64,000 nt of DNA from Gavia stellata (taxonomy: Eukaryota; Chordata; Aves; Gaviiformes; Gaviidae), in contig NC_082603.1 in assembly GCF_030936135.1 (NCBI RefSeq), positions 36,808,329-36,872,328 on the forward strand. Reading direction: 5' to 3'. The translations under genes were made by a program, and so were the position numbers. The notes beneath the pieces were generated by a model. It worked only from the letters and a program-made list of their open reading frames with translations, was not told the origin of the DNA and ran no database searches. Numbering within the stretch: position 1 is the first letter of the stretch; the number at the start of each line of letters is the position of its first letter. Shown one piece after another: positions 27,755-39,180 of this stretch.

Positions 27755-28000
27755 GCCCGGCCCGGCCCCCAGCGCCCCACGGCCGGCCCTCCCCGGCCCG
27801 GCCCCCAGCGCCCCACGGCCGGCCCTCACCGGCCCGGCCCGGCCCGGCCCCCAGCGCCCCACGGCCGGCCCTCCCCGGCCCGGCCCCCAGCGCCCCACGG
27901 CCGGCCCTCCCCGGCCCGGCCCGGCCCCCAGCGCCCCACGGCCGGCCCTCCCCGGCCCGGCCCGGCCCGGCCCCCAGCGCCCCACGGCCGGCCCTCCCCG
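27755..28000. repeat. GC-rich minisatellite, six units with nested CGGCC pentamers
   Basis: Six copies of a core containing AGCGCCCCACGGCCGGCCCT begin at 27771, 27807, 27853, 27889, 27930 and 27976. The spacings are 36, 46, 36, 41 and 46 bases, that is, 36 plus zero, two, zero, one and two extra CGGCC pentamers. Two levels of slippage have therefore acted: whole units and pentamers inside them. Confidence 0.95.
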
Positions 28001-28119
28001 CCGCCGCGCACCTGCCGCCCGGCGGCCTTCCCGCCCGCCCGCGCCGGCCCCCGGGCGGGCAGGCACCGCCGCCCTCACCTCCCCGGAGCGCGGACAAAGC
28101 GGCCAGAACGCACCTGCTC

Positions 28120-28137
28120 CCGGGGAGGGGGCGCTGG
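28120..28137 (+). promoter_or_regulatory. CTCF-like core motif (weaker)
   Basis: The plus strand reads CCGGGGAGGGGGCGCTGG, which shares the AGGGGGCGCTG core with the CTCF consensus but lacks the preceding CCAGC. In such a G-rich island this could be chance. It points towards the better motif at 34847. Confidence 0.35.
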
Positions 28138-28460
28138 GGGAGGTCCTCGCCCCGCCCGCCCCCATCTCTGCGCCCGGCGGCCCCCCTCCCCGAACCCGAC
28201 CGTCCCGCCGTCTTCGGGCCGGGCGAGCCGCAGCACGAGCCGAGGGGAGCCCCGGCGCCTTTGGGGGCTCCCTCCCACACGGGGGGGGCCCTGCGCCCAC
28301 CCCGCCCCCAGCATCGGCCGAGGAAAACAAACTCTCGCCGCCGCTGCCGCACGCCGGCTGGATCCGCAATGTAAACAGGCCGGAGGGAGGCACAGGCGCC
28401 GGCTGCCCGCGCCCGCCGGCGCCCGCCCCGCTTTTGCCCCCGCTTTGCCCGGCCGCTCAC

Positions 28461-28497
28461 CGTAGAGAGGCGTGGAGGCTTCTCCCTTCCTCGCCAT
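28461..28497 (-). CDS. SLC44A5: Proposed first coding exon of SLC44A5 (choline transporter-like protein 5), partial
   Basis: On the minus strand an ATG at 28497 opens a 12-codon frame ending in codon phase 1 at 28461, directly followed by a GTGAGC splice donor. The peptide is MARKGEASTPLY plus a split G. SLC44 proteins start with a short polar N-terminus rich in charged and Tyr-Gly residues that is joined to a KYDPxFKGP motif in the next exon, and this exon would fit that plan. It lies in a CpG island, head to head with ACADM, where SLC44A5 is found in mammals. SLC44A5 is a multi-pass membrane protein related to choline transporters. I could not find the second exon in the 28 kb to the left, so the assignment rests on position, the ATG, the donor and the general form of the peptide. 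Confidence 0.5.
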
Positions 28498-28561
28498 CGT
28501 CTCCCGGAGCCCTCCGCGCCGGCACAGCCAGGGGCCCGGCGCCGCCGCCGCCGCCCGCCGC

Positions 28562-28591
28562 TCAGCGCGCTCTTTGTTGCCGCGAAGGCAT
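28562..28591 (-). other. Short upstream ORF in the proposed SLC44A5 leader
   Basis: On the minus strand an ATG at 28591 opens a nine-codon frame (MPSRQQRAR) that stops with TGA at 28562, 64 bases upstream of the proposed start at 28497. If the transcription start lies upstream of it, it could reduce translation of the main frame. The transcription start is unknown. Confidence 0.4.
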
Positions 28592-29049
28592 GAGAGGCGG
28601 CAGCGGCCGGGCAGCCCTCCGCTCCGCCGCTGCCGCTGGCAACGCCGCCCGCGCCCCGCGCTGACCCTCCCGTCCCGGCGGCTCCGCGGCCGACGCCTGC
28701 GCCGAGCCCGCGGGGGCGGTGCCCGAGCCGCGCGGGGGGGCGCGGGCAGAGGGGGCGCGCCCAGGGCAGGCGTAGGGGCTGCAGGGCGGCCCGCAGCCGG
28801 CAGCCGGCCCGCACGGCCCCGCCGCAGCGCGCCGCTGGCCCCTCCTCGGGACGCGCCTCGCCAACTTCGCCCGCGCCCGGCTGCCGGCGGCAGCTTCGGC
28901 AGCTGGTGGCAGCGGGCGCCCTACCTGGGGGGGTCCGCGGCGGGGAGGTCTCCATCTTCTCCCCCCGCCGCCAGGCGCTGCCTGGGAGGAGCGCCCTGCC
29001 GGGGAGCGCTGGTCGTGCCCCGCGAAACGTGACCGCCGGCAGCCGGACC

Positions 29050-29066
29050 GGGGGGGGGGGGGGGGG
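29050..29066 (+). repeat. Poly-G run (17 G)
   Basis: An uninterrupted G17 in the CpG island. It is prone to length change and to sequencing error. Confidence 0.95.
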
Positions 29067-29278
29067 CCTGTCCCGCGGCCGGTCAGGCTGGGAGGGCGGC
29101 CCCTTGCGCTGCCCGTGCCTTCAGCCCAGAGGTTTCGCCGCGGGTAGGAAGCAGACAGCCGGTCCCGCAGCCGCCGACTGCCCGCCCGGGCCCCGCCGGC
29201 CCCGGCAGCGGCCTTGGAAAGCGCCTCCCGCCGCGGCCCCCGGCGGAGCTGTCCGGGCCGCCCGTGCTGAGCTCTCCC

Positions 29279-29313
29279 GGCCGGGCCGGGCCGGGCCGGG
29301 CCGGGCCGGGCCG
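29279..29313 (+). repeat. (CCGGG) pentamer run
   Basis: About seven CCGGG/GGGCC pentamers at the edge of the CpG island, the same motif class (CGGCC) as in the minisatellite 1.3 kb away. Confidence 0.95.
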
Positions 29314-29559
29314 CCCCGCGCGAAGCAGCCTCCAGCCCAGGCGAGGAGAGGGCGTGAGCTCGCAGGGGCCGCTGAGAAGTCGGAGCGCTCTGGTGTGCTC
29401 ACGGGGAGCTGGGTGTTCCGCCTGCTCCGGGCCGGCAGGAACTGTAACGCTTCGGTGTTGGCTCTGGGAGGGGGCATTTTCACGATTCAGTCAAAAAACG
29501 GGTTCAGTCCTGACAAATACAGATTGCTGGTCCTGAACTTTCCCTGAGCTGTCACCCAC

Positions 29560-31379
29560 CTCCCTTCGTTTTATCTGAGTGGGGCAATGGCCGCTTAGAG
29601 ATCAATTAGTCTGATTGCTGAGATTCTTTTTCAGTCGTGACAGCCCAAATCACCGCTGCCGCAAAAGGATGTCACGTTGCTATTTATCTATTAGTCTGTT
29701 GTTAGGGAAACATGGCTAAGTCCAACACACAGAACATTTTGCATTGAAAAAATTTTGAAATAACCCCATGTAATTCTTGGCAGAAGTGCACCTGTAGGCC
29801 ATCATTTACATTTTTCCACATGAGCAGTTTGAGGAAAAGGTGCTTTCCAAGGCTTGCAAATAATGGTACCCTTTCAAAAATTGGCGTAAGGCACTCAAAA
29901 GCACACGATTATTTTCTTTATGAGTAAATTAATGTGCATAGATCATGGAAGTTGTTACTATGCTTGTACTGTAAAATAAACCAATCACATATGCATTAGA
30001 GGCAGTGAGGGCAAGTGCCTCCTCCACAGTCAGGGCAACGTCAGGTCTTATAGAGCTAGCTGCCTTGGCTAGTTTTAAGAAAACTAAATCGGGCATATGT
30101 AGCACCTTATCCGTTCTCCCAGAGGTCTCAGTTCAGGCCAATTGCTCTAATAACTACTGAATTTCACATAGGCAGTTTTGTCTGCGAGTAGTGGAAGTAC
30201 CAGGGGAAGTTATTTCCCCCTCTGCATTAAATTGTGAGGATTTCTTTGTCCTTCTAACTTTTAAAACGAGTAGCTGCTTCCTCCAGTTACCCCATTTCAT
30301 CAGAATACTACCGAGGCAGAGGTTTATGCATTCTGTGCACCACTGGTGGTCTGCAAAGTTAATGAGAGTTTTTCCTCAAACCTAGTCCACCTATCCTCTT
30401 AAGCCACGTACCTGCTCTAGCTGCCCAAAATGCCCGTCTGTGTTCCAGGAAATGGATCCCAAGGGTAAACACCTCATATGGAAAAGGGATGACATACTTT
30501 GCTCTCTAAGAAGAAATCCTTATTTCATCTCAGTTTTGATGACTAGGAGAACAATTCAGACAATCTCACCTACAGAAAGAAGAGCTTCTTGTGCCAGAGA
30601 TTGAGTCAAACATGAGGAAAGCTGTGTAGGACAGCTTTGTAAGAAGGTGGTGGGTTAATGTCTTCTGGCTCATTCTGATAAGACATGGCAATCTGAAGGT
30701 AGCAGGGCATGACAGGACTTGCTAGTCAGAGCTGAAGTAGTGTTCTCAGAGAAGCTTCAGTATTATTCTACAGCTCTGTTATTCCCTCTGTGCAGAGGGG
30801 TGTATCTATATATAGCCTACTTTCAAGAATCGACGTTGGAAAATCATATATAATATTTAGAAGTTAGTGGAGAATCCAGGAGAAGAAGTAACTTTTGACT
30901 TGCTTCTGACTATCAGAACCAAGAAATAACTTAAATATACACTAAAAAGAAAGAAAACTTGCTAAAAAGAATTTAAAAGGTTAGAATAGCGCTAAAAACT
31001 ACATGAGTTAGAGTTTTTCAGGTAGATAGAAGGCTACGCAAGGACACCACTTTGAGACATGGCAGATCTTCATATATTCATGTTTCTCAGAAGGGCCTGA
31101 GAAATGGTAAAAGGAAGCCAGCATGTCTAGACAGAATGAAAAGAGCAGTCGCTACAAACAAGGATGCATCTTTTGATAAGTTAAAGTTGTGTTCAAATGA
31201 GTAAATTATAAAGGATCACAAAATTTGGCAGGTTAAATGTGAGCATTAATTTGCAAAAAGTGTGGACATTAAAAATAATCCTTTTTTTAAAGGCCAAGAG
31301 CAGGAAGAGAACACGCAGGGCCAATATGGTATTTTCCTTAAGCCTCCTGTGCATATATAAACTTGAAGGTGATAAACAT
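29560..31379. other. Intergenic DNA, no gene seen
   Basis: No supported gene. The right part (from about 31000) may be further diverged sequence of the old CR1 that is recognisable from 31380. Confidence 0.4.
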
Positions 31380-31716
31380 TTTGGAAATATTTGAAAATAC
31401 TTCTGATGAAAATCCAGAAAACTGCAGACTGATAAAGCTCACCTCTGCACGTTGCAAATAGTGGAAACTGCAATAATGCAGACAGGTTTGGAATATATGA
31501 TATATTGGGAAGTATGATTTTTGTGAAGAGAAGTCAGGGCTCACAGAACTACTGGAGGCATCCTAAGGAGTCAGCAGGCATGAAGACGAGGGAATACAGC
31601 TGATCTGAAGGTTACTTGGATTTCTGAAAACATTCCACAAGGTTCCTCATCAAAAAATCTTAAATAAATTAAGCCACCATAGAGGGAAAAGAAAAAGTCT
31701 TTTTATGGCTAAAAAA
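31380..31716 (+). mobile_element. Ancient CR1-like LINE, left part (split by LTR)
   Basis: Diverged reverse transcriptase remnants in plus orientation: an 'ENPENCRLIKLTS'-like block near 31404-31445 (the NYRPVSLTS region) and an 'LDF.KTFHKVPHQ'-like block near 31615-31665 (the [11 protein letters not shown] region). Many stops and frameshifts. The copy is interrupted by the LTR at 31717-33310 and resumes at 33316. Confidence 0.65.
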
Positions 31717-33310
31717 TGTTACGGGATGTTAGGAGTGGCTGTCACCTCTTGCAGCTCCGGCCCAGGGTCTCTGCCCAGGAGGGACATGGCTGCCACCTTC
31801 CCATTTGCAGGTTCAGCCAGTAGCGAAGCTGAGCACGTGTCCTAGAGACACGCACAGAGGACACTGACTCGGCTGGTCACACGCACTGCCACATATGAGG
31901 CACTGCTTTCAACAGTACCCGCACACAGGACCCACGCGTAACACAAGCACAGGCAGCCACGTCCCCTTCTCCTCTCAGGCTGGCAAGAAAGAAAAGGTCA
32001 CTAGTGCAGGCACACACACGAAACTCTCTGGATGCACAACGACATGTACCTTTGCGGCCCCTCTGCCAGCCCAGATCCCAGCCCTCTTACCTGCCTCAGG
32101 GGCTGCCTACTTGCTGGCTGGTCCAGCTTGATGCTTGCTGCAAACACCTAGCACTCACACTCATCCCACAGGCACTCCACACTCACAGGTCGCCCTGGGC
32201 AACAGCATGGATCCTTGCCTGCCTGATACCCCTGCCTGGACCCAGCGTCTTCTACCCACCAGTGAGTCCAGCTTGAAGTCTGCCAGTGAATGAGACATGC
32301 ACACCCACTTCGGGGAAGATACTGGCACTCGCCACCCTTGGCAGCCAGCATCAGGCACATGAGCTGTGATCCGCGGTCCCGCTCCAGCTGCTGGTGCTGA
32401 GCCCCTCACTCGCCTCACCCATACCGGTCCCTCCCAGTAGCAGGTTTTTGGGACACACGCTGTTCCCGCCTCAGCAGCCGGCTGCCGAGACCTCCACCCG
32501 CTCCAGTGGCTGAGACTGAGATGTCACTGGCTCCAGCAGCTGGCACCACCGGCCAGGGCACCCACATTCCCGATCTGACTCTGTTTGCTGGTACCAAATC
32601 CACTCACACAGGACCCTCAGTAGCTTGGCACTTCATCCTCACAACGCACATACACATGGGATAGATAGTGAGATTACAAAGAGAGATAGTTAAGAAAAGA
32701 TTTAATAAGGAGACAGGATTTACTAAGACGACTATGGTGATCAGGTGCTGGGCTCAGTCAGACAAGTGTACTGACTGCCCTCTTTTACATACGACTGGTC
32801 CGTTTTATACCCCTGTTCTATCTATTCCTCCTTTGTTCCTCCAGATGCCCTTCCCCTGCTCATTCCTTCATAAGTTTGCATAGCTCCACAGATCCCTTTC
32901 CAACATTCTGGACCCTCAGGTTTGCATCCTTAGCAGCTGCAAAGTCCCAGTTTGCCTGCAGTTTATTGAGAGCCAGGTTGTTTCTTGTCTTTGTCACTGT
33001 TATGTTTGCCTGCCAAGTTTGTGTCTCCATATTTTGTTTATGGCTTCCCACTTTTTCCTGGTATCCCATGTGACAAGACCTGTGATCAGATAACCTTACT
33101 GAAATAAACATTCCCTCATCAATGGGTGTGACTGACCAGGTTTGTGTCTCATCACTGCCTCCCTTACTATTTGTCAGTCAGGTCTGTGTCCCTTTATGTT
33201 CTTGTTTACGGCTTCCTCCTTGTCTTGTTCTCCCTTTCTGCATTGAAAAAGTTCTTGACCAGATACCCTTAAAGGAGCAGACACTCTCCTTCCACACACA
33301 TACCCTTACA
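31717..33310 (-). mobile_element. Solo LTR of an endogenous retrovirus, probably ERVL-type
   Basis: The block starts TGTTACGGG and ends CCCTTACA, giving TG..CA ends with short inverted termini, and is flanked on both sides by AAAAA, a 5-bp target duplication. On the minus strand it has a TATAAAA box at 32809-32803 and an ATTAAA polyadenylation signal at 32706-32701, followed by a T-rich stretch. This gives a U3 of about 0.5 kb, a short R and an unusually long, G+C-rich U5 of about 0.95 kb. No internal retroviral genes are seen, so it is a solo LTR left after recombination. Five-base duplications are typical of ERVL elements; ERV1 and ERVK usually make 4 and 6. Confidence 0.75.
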
Positions 33311-33315
33311 AAAAA

Positions 33316-34100
33316 TATTTTTAAAAAAATTTCCAGACTAAACAGAAGTTTGTTACAGTGGTGGGGTCACCCATGGATTCTCAAAGACTTATGTGTTGGG
33401 ACTCTTGCTGTTTCAGGTACTCATCAATGATTTGAAAAAGGAGAGGAACACTTAAGTGGAAAATCTTGCTGCCGATAGTAAGTTATTTATGGGACTGAAA
33501 GAATCTTAGATAAGCTCAGGGTAGATAAATGTACAATGATACAGACAAGGGGTGCAGAGAAATAATTATATACAAAGATGAGCTTTGAGTTGACCATTAC
33601 ATCCCAGGAATCATATTTTGTTTTCATAGATAATATATGAAAACTTTCATTTCAGTATTCAGAGGCAGTCAAAAAAGAGTACCAGAAAATAAAAGAAAAA
33701 GAGAGCAGAACAGAACTTATACTCTCATCTTTATGCAAGAACATCACCCACTTTATGATTCTGATTATTTTGCCACAAAACCAAGACATTGTGGAAAGTA
33801 CCCAAAGAGGATTATTCAGCTTGGAAAAGAAATAGCTAAGGGGACATCAAGACATTTTTCTCTTAAATCATTGACACATAGAGGATGACTAGGGACTGAC
33901 AGTTCACTGCCTCTTCCAATTCAAGCGGTAGGGACAAAAAATAAAGTTAGCAGATGTCAGGTTGAAAACAAGCAAACCAAAGTGGTTCTTCATAGTGTGA
34001 GAAACTAAGCTGTGGTTCCCAACACATTCAAAAAGCAACTAGTCAAGTTAACGGAAGAGACATCCATGAAGCGTTGTTAAACATAAAGGCATCACCTCCA
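33316..34100 (+). mobile_element. Ancient CR1-like LINE, right part
   Basis: Continuation of the copy at 31380-31716. Recognisable pieces are a 'VLINDLKK' block near 33418 (the RT segment before the FADD motif), a 'LFSLEKK.LRGHQD' block near 33817-33855, and a 'RCQVENKQTKVVLH' block near 33954-33995. All are heavily broken. The same old subfamily appears at 46200-47365. Confidence 0.7.
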
Positions 34101-34739
34101 GCTCAGGAAACTTCTAAATTGGAAAACGTTTGGAGGGTAGAAAAAAAAAATTCGAAAAAAGTATCACTACTTTATTGGTAAATGCTCTGTTCTTGAACCC
34201 TTCCCTAAGCATTCTTCATTGCAACTGCCATAAACAGGATACTATACTAGGTGGACCTTTGATCTGACCTAGTACAAGACTTGTTATTTTCATGGCAAAA
34301 TGAGTTTTAGCTATCAGTGTCGCAAAGGGCCTAGTCATTTGTCACATGAGCGTTAGATGAAAATCTCAACCTTCACCTTCTTGTGCCCATATTCTCAATC
34401 CCATTATTCTTCTTCCAGGATCTCCGACACAGGATTTCTCTCTTTCTTTACTCTTTCACTGCACATGCCTCAATAGGGCTGTAATCACAGCTAGTCTTTC
34501 TGAACTCTACCTTACGCAATTCAACAGCAGCAACACCTGTAATCATTAGTGAATTCTGTCTTCAGTATGTGGGCACAACTTCCGCCAGCTGTTACGGAAA
34601 CTGAACTCTTGTCATTTAAGGCAGAATTTACTTTGTGTTTTGTCATTTGCTGCACTTGCTAAAAACAATTAGACAGGTTTTACTATAAAATTAATGTCTG
34701 CATTGTCTCTTACATCGACACCCATTTGCAGGGCTAAGC

Positions 34740-34975
34740 TCTTGCAGGCGGTTGTTAAACGTTAGCGTCGGTACGGTGCTGCACAGCCACAACCGGTGCG
34801 GTCTGTTACGGACGTTCAGGAAAATCCCGCTCCGCTGGCCGCTCGGCAGCGCCCCCTGCTGCCTCTGCGCCGCCACAACTCCGCCCCTGCGGACCCCCGC
34901 GCTGAGTTACGGGGGGTTCGCAAGAGCCGCCCGCGCCTCTGAGGAGCCGCTTCTCTGCGTTTACTGTTCCGGTAT
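34740..34975. promoter_or_regulatory. Isolated CpG-rich patch with CTCF-like motif
   Basis: A sharp 235-base island of G+C-rich, CpG-rich sequence in AT-rich DNA, between the divergent CpG islands of the proposed SLC44A5 and ACADM. No splice-bounded coding exon is evident. It contains the CTCF-like site at 34847-34862 and a CCGCCCC-type GC box near 34880. It looks like a distal regulatory or insulator element, or an orphan promoter. Confidence 0.6.
34847..34862 (-). promoter_or_regulatory. CTCF binding-site candidate
   Basis: The minus strand reads GCAGCAGGGGGCGCTG, one mismatch from the well-known vertebrate CTCF core CCAGCAGGGGGCGCTG. It sits in the centre of the isolated CpG patch. Confidence 0.7.
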
Positions 34976-34979
34976 CTAA

Positions 34980-37900
34980 CCTACAAGTGTCAAATACCTT
35001 TGAGAGATGTCTTCGCTGCAGCTGGGGATTAATTGATACCTGATTCTACAAGGAGAAATGTAGAAAACAACAGACCGCGAAGATTTTTTTCACTGCTGAA
35101 GTGCCTGCTGCAACATATTTCAATACGATGATTAAAATCGATTTAGTGCTAAAATGTCCTAGATGCTTCCTTTACACAGATAGGCCTTACTTCACTCTAT
35201 TTTTTGAATGATTAACTTCTTTATATTTCATACAAGTGAAAGCCATCATTGTCTGAGTAAGTACTTGTTTCTTAAAGTAGTTAGTCCTGAAAAATTCCAA
35301 TGTGAATTTCATCATACTTTGAAAAAAATCAGGACAGGTGATCTTTTGTCTAAGGCACGGTTCAGAAGTATCTTCTGAGCTCTCCGCTGACCTTCTGTGC
35401 CTTCAGAAAGTCATACCGGCCAAAATTATTACAAGATGCAACTGAATGTTTATTATTTGCTCTCAAGCTCTGTATATCCGTCCCTTCTTTCTCTTTGTAG
35501 TTCGTGCTAGATAGTCACATAAATGTAACTCAGTATGTTTTTATGACATTAAGGAAAAAAAAAAAAAACATTTGATGTGTTTACATATAGTAGTCAAATT
35601 AAAAGCCTCCAAGGCTTTGAGCAGATATGGCTTTGTAATTAAGAAAGATTGAAAATTTGAAATGACATAACGTTTGTGATACCCAGGAATCAAACAAACT
35701 AAAAATATACTTGAAAATATTTTAATTCAACCATCGCATTATCTTCATTTTTAGACAAATCAAAGGTTCCCATATAGGTGTTTTCCTTTTTTTTTTCCCA
35801 AATAAATTTATTGCTTTAAAGACCACTTTAAAAAAGCACTTTTAAAAAGCTACCAAAAACTCCCAAGACAAACTACAAAAATTACATGAGCTTGCAACAG
35901 AAGTTTAGGAAAAATATGTTGGGTTTAAGATGTTTTAGGTTACTATTGTAGCAGGGATCAAAGAAAAACAAAAAATATTTCATCGCTTTATTAAGAAGTT
36001 GCCGTACTTGTTGCATTGCACTACATGGAAAAGGATTTTACTTTGTAGATCATGAATTCAGGACCTACACGCTAAATTTTACAATGTTCATTTACTGCAG
36101 CAGCTTCAATAACTTGCATTACATAAATCACTGCAGAAAATTCAAGTTGCTCTCTATTTCTAAAATGAAGATTCATTGGCCAATGCTAAAATACAGTTTC
36201 TTGTTAACAATTAAAAAAATACACTTTGAAACATTTATAACTACTACTAAAAAAGAACACTTCAGCCCAGAGTAGCGATGCTAACTTTAAGGAATGAGCC
36301 GTATCGTGTAATGTAATATTCTTACTGTGTTTACTTGCGAATTTATACATTTCAGTAATAAGCATCATGTGTTCTGGTGGTAAGTATAAAAGAGAGTACT
36401 CTAGGTTAATAATGCAAGAAACTGTGCAGTATACAATTTTTACTGCAGTAAAAGTGATCAGAGAAATCGTAAGTAAGAAATATGACCAAGTAGTAAGGGT
36501 TTGAGAAGATAAAAAGGAAAGACAGATGCTATATTTCTTGCTTCTGTGAGAAAAGCTAAAACTGCTAGATACACATAACAGAAGCTTCTATCTATTGTCA
36601 CTCCTTATGTAAATAACTTTGAACCTCAAAGTTCAAGTGGTTCAGGCTTTGACAGATAACCTTGCCATCTTTCATATCCCTCTCTTCCCAAATACGTAGT
36701 AGACACGGACCACTGGGTGGAGGTCGCCTGTGCTTTGAATTCTCCCCTACAGACTGGCTTGGTAAAAACTCTGTTGACAAGACATTGTCAAAAAATTTCT
36801 CATTCACCTACCCAAGAAGGAGATGTGAAGAGAGGTAGTGAGAAAATGATCCAAGGGAGTGGAGAAAGGTGATCAAGGGGCTAGCTTCATAACTGCAAGC
36901 TGCATTAACCAGTGACCTTAATCACGACTTGGTTCTAGTCCCTTACCACAGTTGCTCCTGTCATTTAGCAGAAAACGCCTTGAATACTTGGTCTCGGCTC
37001 TATGCGCTCTTTCCTTCCTTTTTTCTGGAACAACTTCTGTTCTTCAACCTCTACAACACTGCAGGAGATCACAGATAGTTAGCAGCTTTCTAATACAGAA
37101 GCTGGCTTCCAAAAGGTACATAGACACCTGTCTTCAGAGGCAAGTAGCAAGTTTCACGTGCAAAGATGCTGTTAGTGTAAGGCAAACCTGGAGAACCAGC
37201 AAATGTTAAGGTGTATTCCTGACTCAATTTCCTCAGTTGGACAGTTTCAGACAACTGCCTTCTCAGGCTGTGTCTGTATGAACAGTTTAGTTCAGGTAAC
37301 GAGTGTAGTTCTGAGGTGAATCTCCCAATTTTCCGCACTTACCGCGCCTTACTTGATTCACAGAGAGATGTCAAAGCACATGAACTGAATTTCGGATGAA
37401 ACTAGCTGGAAGACATGATCTAGGAGTGCGCCTAATGTGCTCCAACCACTTACTAGGGAGTATTCTGTCTAGCCGAAAGCAAAAACCCTCCAAAATGCTT
37501 ATCAGGTCTTGAATCCAACCATTTCACTCTCTAAATAGAACAGTATTGGTCCACATTACTTCCTAAGGTCAACATTCCCTCCGTGTACTGATTTATTCAG
37601 TCTCTCAGCCTTAGGGATGTCGTCAACCCCATTCCAAGCTTTCTCTTTGCCTCAGTGCAAAAAGAGAGCTTATTTACTTACTGACAGGTTATGGATCCTA
37701 ATTTTGAAGGCACCTAGAAATAACATCTCTAGTTATCTCTCTCAGCACTGTAGTATTTAAATCCCCCCCTGCAGCTAGTAAATATGCTTAGTGTGTGACA
37801 TCCTTACAGGTGTTCAGGCACCTGACTCAGTCAGCTGGAGTTGCTTGTTACCTGTGAGAGTGTATGTTACCTATAACATCAGCTTTTCGTACAGATTCTG

Positions 37901-39180
37901 AACCCATCTACCCATCTTTAGAATTCTGCTCTGTGTGTAATCCTAGTTAGAATATGCATGGTAAAATCCATGCTGTGTATCTAAAATTAAACTTTTAAAA
38001 CATTAAAATGAGATTAATATGTTTCCTTATATATCATCACAACAAGGGCTGTTGTGATGATAAATCAACCGAGGAATACAGAGATACTATGTATACACAA
38101 ACAATACAAATAATAGTTAAATAATATATGTATAGAAAATGGACTGCTCAGTAATTAAACTCCCACGCCATATTCAGAAACATGACCTATGGAACAGAAC
38201 CTTATATAAAATGCAACACAAAATGCAGACTTGAGTGCTGATATTTAAAAGCCCCACAGCCATGCAATCCAGTGGCATGGTATACTCGAAACTAGATTTA
38301 GAACCAGAAGAACATACAAAAATCTTCATGAAATACTTAAGTAACATAAAGTTATAAATCATGCTTATGCCTTTTACTCAACTACCCTTAAACTACAGGA
38401 AAAAAATCCACTGATATTGCAGCGAAAAATCAATATCCTGTGCACTAAGTCAGAGCTGCTTATGTGCCTCCATTCGGTGAACACCTGGAGTCATGCCAGT
38501 ATAAAGCCTACACAACATTACAACCAGCTTCGTTTTAGTCAGTTGCTATATATGCCAAAAAATAACTCTCACGTGGCTAGCTTCCTATGGAAGTGCTTCT
38601 TTGGTGTTAAGTACAAAATCCATACTCTGAACTGCAGAAACAAACCAAGCAATTAAGAACCAAACCTACCAAGGCAATAATGGCGCTTAAAATATTTGGG
38701 ACACCTTACTTTGAATTATTATGCAAAATAAAATGTTACCCAAAATCCAGCTTCCAGAAAAGTGCTTTATGTTTTGGTAATTCTATTAAAATTTCATACC
38801 AAAAAAAGTAATTCATAGATAAATCAAAGTAGCTATTTGTCTTGAAAGAGTTAGTTTAGTAAAACCCTAAATAACACTGCTTTACGACACTGAAGCAATA
38901 ATATTCAAAAGAGTGTATTTTATGCACTGCAGATCATTTACAAAACCCATGCTTTGGCTTTAACACATAGACAGAATTGAGAGCATGTGTAAGCACATTT
39001 TACGTAACTACCAACACAGCAGACGTCACTACAGTGTATCAAGTGAAGAATGGTATCGAAGCTCGCATTTGTATGAAAATCAAATTTTAAAATCCTAGCT
39101 ATGCCAATAGATCGTGTTCTTTTGTAGTTACGAGTCTAGAATTCCTTGGAAAGACATGGAGTCCAGGAACATACTGTGTG
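34980..39180. other. AT-rich intergenic DNA upstream of ACADM, no gene seen
   Basis: No supported exon or repeat family. It lies between the CTCF-like patch and the ACADM CpG island. Confidence 0.45.

Larger units (their letters stand above)
27400..29480. promoter_or_regulatory. CpG island, proposed SLC44A5 promoter region
   Basis: About 2 kb of very G+C-rich, CpG-dense DNA in an AT-rich background. It contains GC boxes, a GCC trinucleotide run (28540-28560), a minisatellite (27771-28000), a 17-base G run (29050-29066) and a CCGGG pentamer run (29279-29313). The minus-strand short coding exon at 28461-28497 lies in its middle. Long open frames cross this island on both strands, but they arise from the lack of AT-rich stop codons and are not genes. 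Confidence 0.85.

Noticed and set aside
1-28000. Search for an SLC44A5 second exon (KYDPxFKGP-type motif) on the minus strand
   Set aside because: No reverse-complement match found by eye; probably farther left than the window.
27212-28465. Plus-strand open frame of 417 codons, rich in Pro, Arg, Gly and Ala
   Set aside because: It runs through the CpG island and the GC-rich minisatellite; stops are rare there because of base composition. The repeated peptide simply translates the tandem units, and open frames of like length exist on the opposite strand.
27468-28955. Minus-strand open frames of 495 and 270 codons
   Set aside because: Same cause: low-complexity G/C-rich frames across the island with no domain. 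Only the short ATG-to-donor segment at 28461-28497 has exon-like borders.
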